NCBI GenBank assembly: GCA_009918225.1
Contig: RGEP01000071.1
Coordinates: 1 to 8,326, forward strand
DNA length: 8,326 bases
Direction of reading: 5' to 3'
DNA from: Betaproteobacteria bacterium
Lineage (GTDB): Bacteria; Pseudomonadota; Gammaproteobacteria; Burkholderiales; Burkholderiaceae_C
Position numbers and translations under genes: made by a program
The notes under the pieces: generated by a model
Databases searched by the model: none
Told to the model about the DNA's origin: nothing
Seen by the model: only the letters and a program-made list of their open reading frames with translations
Shown here: positions 6,395 through 8,326 of the stretch, piece after piece
Layout: every line of letters starts with the position of its first letter
Position numbering within the stretch: position 1 is the stretch's first letter

Positions 6395-6439
6395 CCGCGG
6401 TTGAGCACCGGTTCAGCTGGGCTGGTACGCCAGCCGAAC
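6390..6439. terminator. Possible bidirectional hairpin region at the convergent kinase/scpA stops
   Basis: Two adjacent inverted repeats are visible. GCTGACCG (6390-6397) pairs with CGG-T-TCAGC (6409-6417) with one bulged T, so the kinase TGA and the opposite-strand scpA stop triplet pair with each other. Next to it GGCTGG (6420-6425) pairs with CCAGCC (6430-6435) across a TACG tetraloop, with GTTC/GAAC (6411-6414, 6436-6439) as an alternative outer stem. No T-run follows on either strand, so intrinsic termination is uncertain. Confidence 0.35.
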
Positions 6440-7300
6440 GTAAATGGGCGCGAAAGCTTCAGCCTGCGTGATTTCCAGCAGGTGTTCGCGCGCCAACTCC
6501 AACAGGGCCACAAAGGTCACAACCACCACGGGGGTGCTGGCCTGGGTGTCGAAGAGGTCGGCGAATTCCAGAAAGCGCTGACCCTGCAGGCGGCGCAGCA
6601 CCAGGCCCATGTGCTCGCGCACCGACAGCTGCTCACGGCTGATCTTGTGGTGCTGGTTGAGCTTGGCGCGCATCAGAATGTCGCGCCAGGCTTCTTGCAG
6701 GTCCACGGGGTTCACATCGGGCAGGCGCACGGCCACCGTCTGGTCAATCGTGACCTGTGCCTTGAGGAAGTCCCGCCCGATCACCGGCAACTCGTCGATC
6801 TGCGCTGCGGCGAGCTTCATTTGCTCGTACTCCAGCAGGCGGCGAACCAGTTCGGCGCGCGGGTCTTCCGGCTCGCTGCCGTCCTCGCTCTTCTTGGGCG
6901 GCAGCAGCATGCGGCTCTTGATCTCAATGAGCATGGCGGCCATCAACAGGTACTCGCTGGCCAGTTCCAGGTTGCGCCGGCGGATCTGGTCCACATAGGC
7001 CAGGTACTGGCGCGTCACATCGGCCAGCGGGATGTCCAAGATGTTGAAGTTCTGCTTGCGGATCAGGTAGAGCAGCAGATCCAGGGGGCCTTCAAAGGCC
7101 TCGAGGAACACCTCCAAAGCGTCCGGCGGAATGTACAGATCGGTCGGCAGCGCAAACAAGGGCTCGCCGTACAAGCGGGCCACCGCCACATGGTCCACGG
7201 TCTGCGGCTCGCCCGAGGGCTCAGCGACCTGGATGGGGCCTTGTTCGGGCGCCTCGCGAGGCGCTTCGGGAACGGGGCTGTCGCCCGCGGGCGTTTCCAC
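6413..7300 (-). CDS. scpA: Segregation and condensation protein A (ScpA, kleisin)
   Basis: ScpA is the kleisin subunit that bridges SMC heads and, with ScpB, helps condense and segregate the chromosome. The 295-residue protein has the N-terminal SMC-binding region with GPLDLLLYLI at 71-80 and N-I-L-D-I-P-L just after. The central signature is A-S-E-Y-L-L-M-A-A-M-L-I-E-I-K-S-R-M-L-L-P. Its C-terminal winged-helix region holds V-T-F-V-A-L-L-E-L. About 60 residues of Pro/Glu-rich N-terminal extension precede the conserved part. The start is a GTG at 7300, 4 bases after the DUF3460 stop, which suggests translational coupling. An acidic interdomain segment (K-K-S-E-D-G-S-E-P-E-D) is visible. No scpB lies in the window. 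Confidence 0.96.
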   Translation of the reverse strand: METPAGDSPVPEAPREAPEQGPIQVAEPSGEPQTVDHVAVARLYGEPLFALPTDLYIPPDALEVFLEAFEGPLDLLLYLIRKQNFNILDIPLADVTRQYLAYVDQIRRRNLELASEYLLMAAMLIEIKSRMLLPPKKSEDGSEPEDPRAELVRRLLEYEQMKLAAAQIDELPVIGRDFLKAQVTIDQTVAVRLPDVNPVDLQEAWRDILMRAKLNQHHKISREQLSVREHMGLVLRRLQGQRFLEFADLFDTQASTPVVVVTFVALLELAREHLLEITQAEAFAPIYVRLAYQPS

Positions 7301-7304
7301 GGCT

Positions 7305-7508
7305 TCAGCGGGCCTTGGTCTGGTAGACGTAGGCCTGCTGGGGCACGCGGGCTTGCCGGGCCTGTGCCTGTTGGTCGCGGTCTATGGCTTTGTCCCACAA
7401 CAGGGCACGGCCTTCGCGCTGTTCCTGCTCCAGCGTGGGCTTGGCCTGCTTGAGCGAATCGATGAACTGCGTCACATCAGACTGATAGGGTTTCCAGAAC
7501 AGCGGCAT
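7305..7508 (-). CDS. DUF3460 family small protein
   Basis: This 67-residue protein matches the DUF3460 family found in betaproteobacteria. It shows Y-Q-S-D-V-T-Q-F-I near the start, the conserved Q-R-E-G-R-A-L-L-W-D-K core at about residues 30-40, and the C-terminal Y-V-Y-Q-T. The length is normal for the family. It is charged, has no signal peptide or membrane segment, and is probably cytosolic; its function is unknown. The ATG at 7508 is preceded by a weak GAGAAAG site. It lies between metG (44-base gap) and scpA (4-base gap), all in one direction, so it is probably co-transcribed with both. Confidence 0.92.
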   Translation of the reverse strand: MPLFWKPYQSDVTQFIDSLKQAKPTLEQEQREGRALLWDKAIDRDQQAQARQARVPQQAYVYQTKAR

Positions 7509-7552
7509 GGTGGGCTTTCTCGCAACCGGGCCATCCGGCGCAACCGACGATT

Positions 7553-8326
7553 TTAGTCTGGCCCCGGGTGCGCACCGGGCCAGGGTTCGAGCACGAAGAT
7601 GCCCGGTTGGGCTTTCTCATCTGCATGGCTGGCGGCCAGCACCATGCCCTGGCTCACGCCAAACTTCATCTTGCGTGGGGCCAGATTGGCCACCACCACC
7701 GTCAGCTTGCCCTGCAGGTCTTCGGGTTTGTAGGCCGAAGCGATGCCGCTGAACACATTGCGCAACTGGCCTTCACCCACGTCGAGCGTCAGCCGCAGCA
7801 GCTTGGTGCTGCCTTCCACGGCTTCTGCCCTTTCAATGCGGGCCACGCGCAGGTCGACCTTGATGAAATCGTCGATGGTGATGGTGGGGGCCAGCGCCTG
7901 TCCTCCAGGCAAAGGCAGGGCGGCACCGCCCGAGGCCGCCGTATCCGCGCAGGCCGCCGCGCCGGGTGTGGCGGCCACACCAGTCGAGCCGTTCGAGGTG
8001 GCCGCTGGCTCGGCCGGCGGCTCGAACAAGGCCTCCACTTGCTTGGGGTCCACCCGCTGCATCAGGTGTTCGTACGCGCCAATCTCGTGCACACCCAGGG
8101 GCTTGACCGCATCAGCCAAGCGCAGAGGGGATACGCGCAAGAAGGACTCGACCTGTGCAGCCAGGGCCGGCACCATCGGTTTGAGATACACCGTGAGCAC
8201 GCGGAAGGCTTCGATGCAGACCGAGCACACCTCGTGCAGCGCGGCATCCTGGCCGGCTTGCTTGGCCAGCTCCCAGGGCTTGTTCTGGTCCACATAGCCG
8301 TTGACACGGTCAGCCAGGGCCATGAT
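7553..8326 (-). CDS. metG: Methionyl-tRNA synthetase, partial (C-terminal 257 residues)
   Basis: The enzyme charges tRNA-Met with methionine in the cytosol. The gene enters from the right edge, and its catalytic N-terminal part (Rossmann fold, zinc knuckle, KMSKS) lies outside the window. The visible part begins in the helical anticodon-binding domain with [18 protein letters not shown] and ends that domain near local residue 100. An Ala/Gly/Pro-rich linker of about 45 residues follows. The last 110 or so residues form the C-terminal EMAPII/Arc1p-like tRNA-binding OB fold ([14 protein letters not shown], then the SQGMVLAAS block), which also mediates dimerisation in bacterial MetG. The stop is TAA at 7555-7553. 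Full-length family members are about 690-710 residues. The frame continues unbroken to the last base of the window. Confidence 0.97.
   Translation of the reverse strand: MMALADRVNGYVDQNKPWELAKQAGQDAALHEVCSVCIEAFRVLTVYLKPMVPALAAQVESFLRVSPLRLADAVKPLGVHEIGAYEHLMQRVDPKQVEALFEPPAEPAATSNGSTGVAATPGAAACADTAASGGAALPLPGGQALAPTITIDDFIKVDLRVARIERAEAVEGSTKLLRLTLDVGEGQLRNVFSGIASAYKPEDLQGKLTVVVANLAPRKMKFGVSQGMVLAASHADEKAQPGIFVLEPWPGAHPGPD

Noticed and set aside
6401..7453. Long plus-strand open frame (350 codons) opposite scpA
   Set aside because: It is antisense to the clearly recognised scpA and DUF3460 genes. Its composition (His/Gln/Leu-rich) is typical of a GC-rich shadow frame, and no family is recognisable.
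7743..8297. Plus-strand open frame (184 codons) opposite metG
   Set aside because: It is a shadow of the unmistakable metG C-terminal region.

Overview
The window looks like ordinary core chromosome from a high-GC betaproteobacterium, most likely Burkholderiales and probably Comamonadaceae. The metG - DUF3460 - scpA gene order, a DUF1841 protein, a very GC-rich sequence and the frequent use of TTG for leucine all point that way. No RNA genes, insertion sequences, CRISPR arrays or phage genes were seen. Eight genes and one gene remnant fill almost the whole window, and the longest gene-free stretch is about 167 bases (3867-4033).

Left part (1-3866): a partial gene for a YgiD/DODA-type extradiol dioxygenase runs leftward off the window edge. 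Divergent from it is a large FtsX-family (YbbP-like) ABC transporter permease with no ATPase gene beside it. The 3' end of the permease is abnormal. Near position 2897-2900 its sequence joins directly, tail to tail, to the first 68 codons of an oppositely oriented DUF1841 gene. Both normal 3' ends are missing, so the permease frame reads through the antisense of DUF1841 and gains about 63 foreign residues. DUF1841 in turn loses its C-terminal half and reads into the antisense of the permease. Only 13 bases beyond the DUF1841 start, a TauE/SafE-family membrane exporter begins in the opposite direction.

Middle part (4034-6394): a two-component system. A NarL/FixJ-type response regulator with an unusually long Ala/Pro-rich linker is followed 18 bases later by a six-helix membrane histidine kinase of the 'HDxRQP' type. 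The kinase has no recognisable extracytoplasmic sensor domain. The regulator is preceded by a leader carrying three GC-rich inverted repeats.

Right part (6413-8326, all on the minus strand): the 3' part of metG (methionyl-tRNA synthetase with its C-terminal tRNA-binding domain), then a small DUF3460 gene, then scpA (chromosome condensation). The last two are translationally close, with a 4-base gap and a GTG start for scpA. The kinase and scpA converge with 18 bases between their stop codons, and both stops lie in a possible hairpin.

The most notable observation is the tail-to-tail deletion junction between the permease and DUF1841. I did not find a convincing new multi-gene system. The two-component pair and its leader are the best candidates for unstudied regulation.
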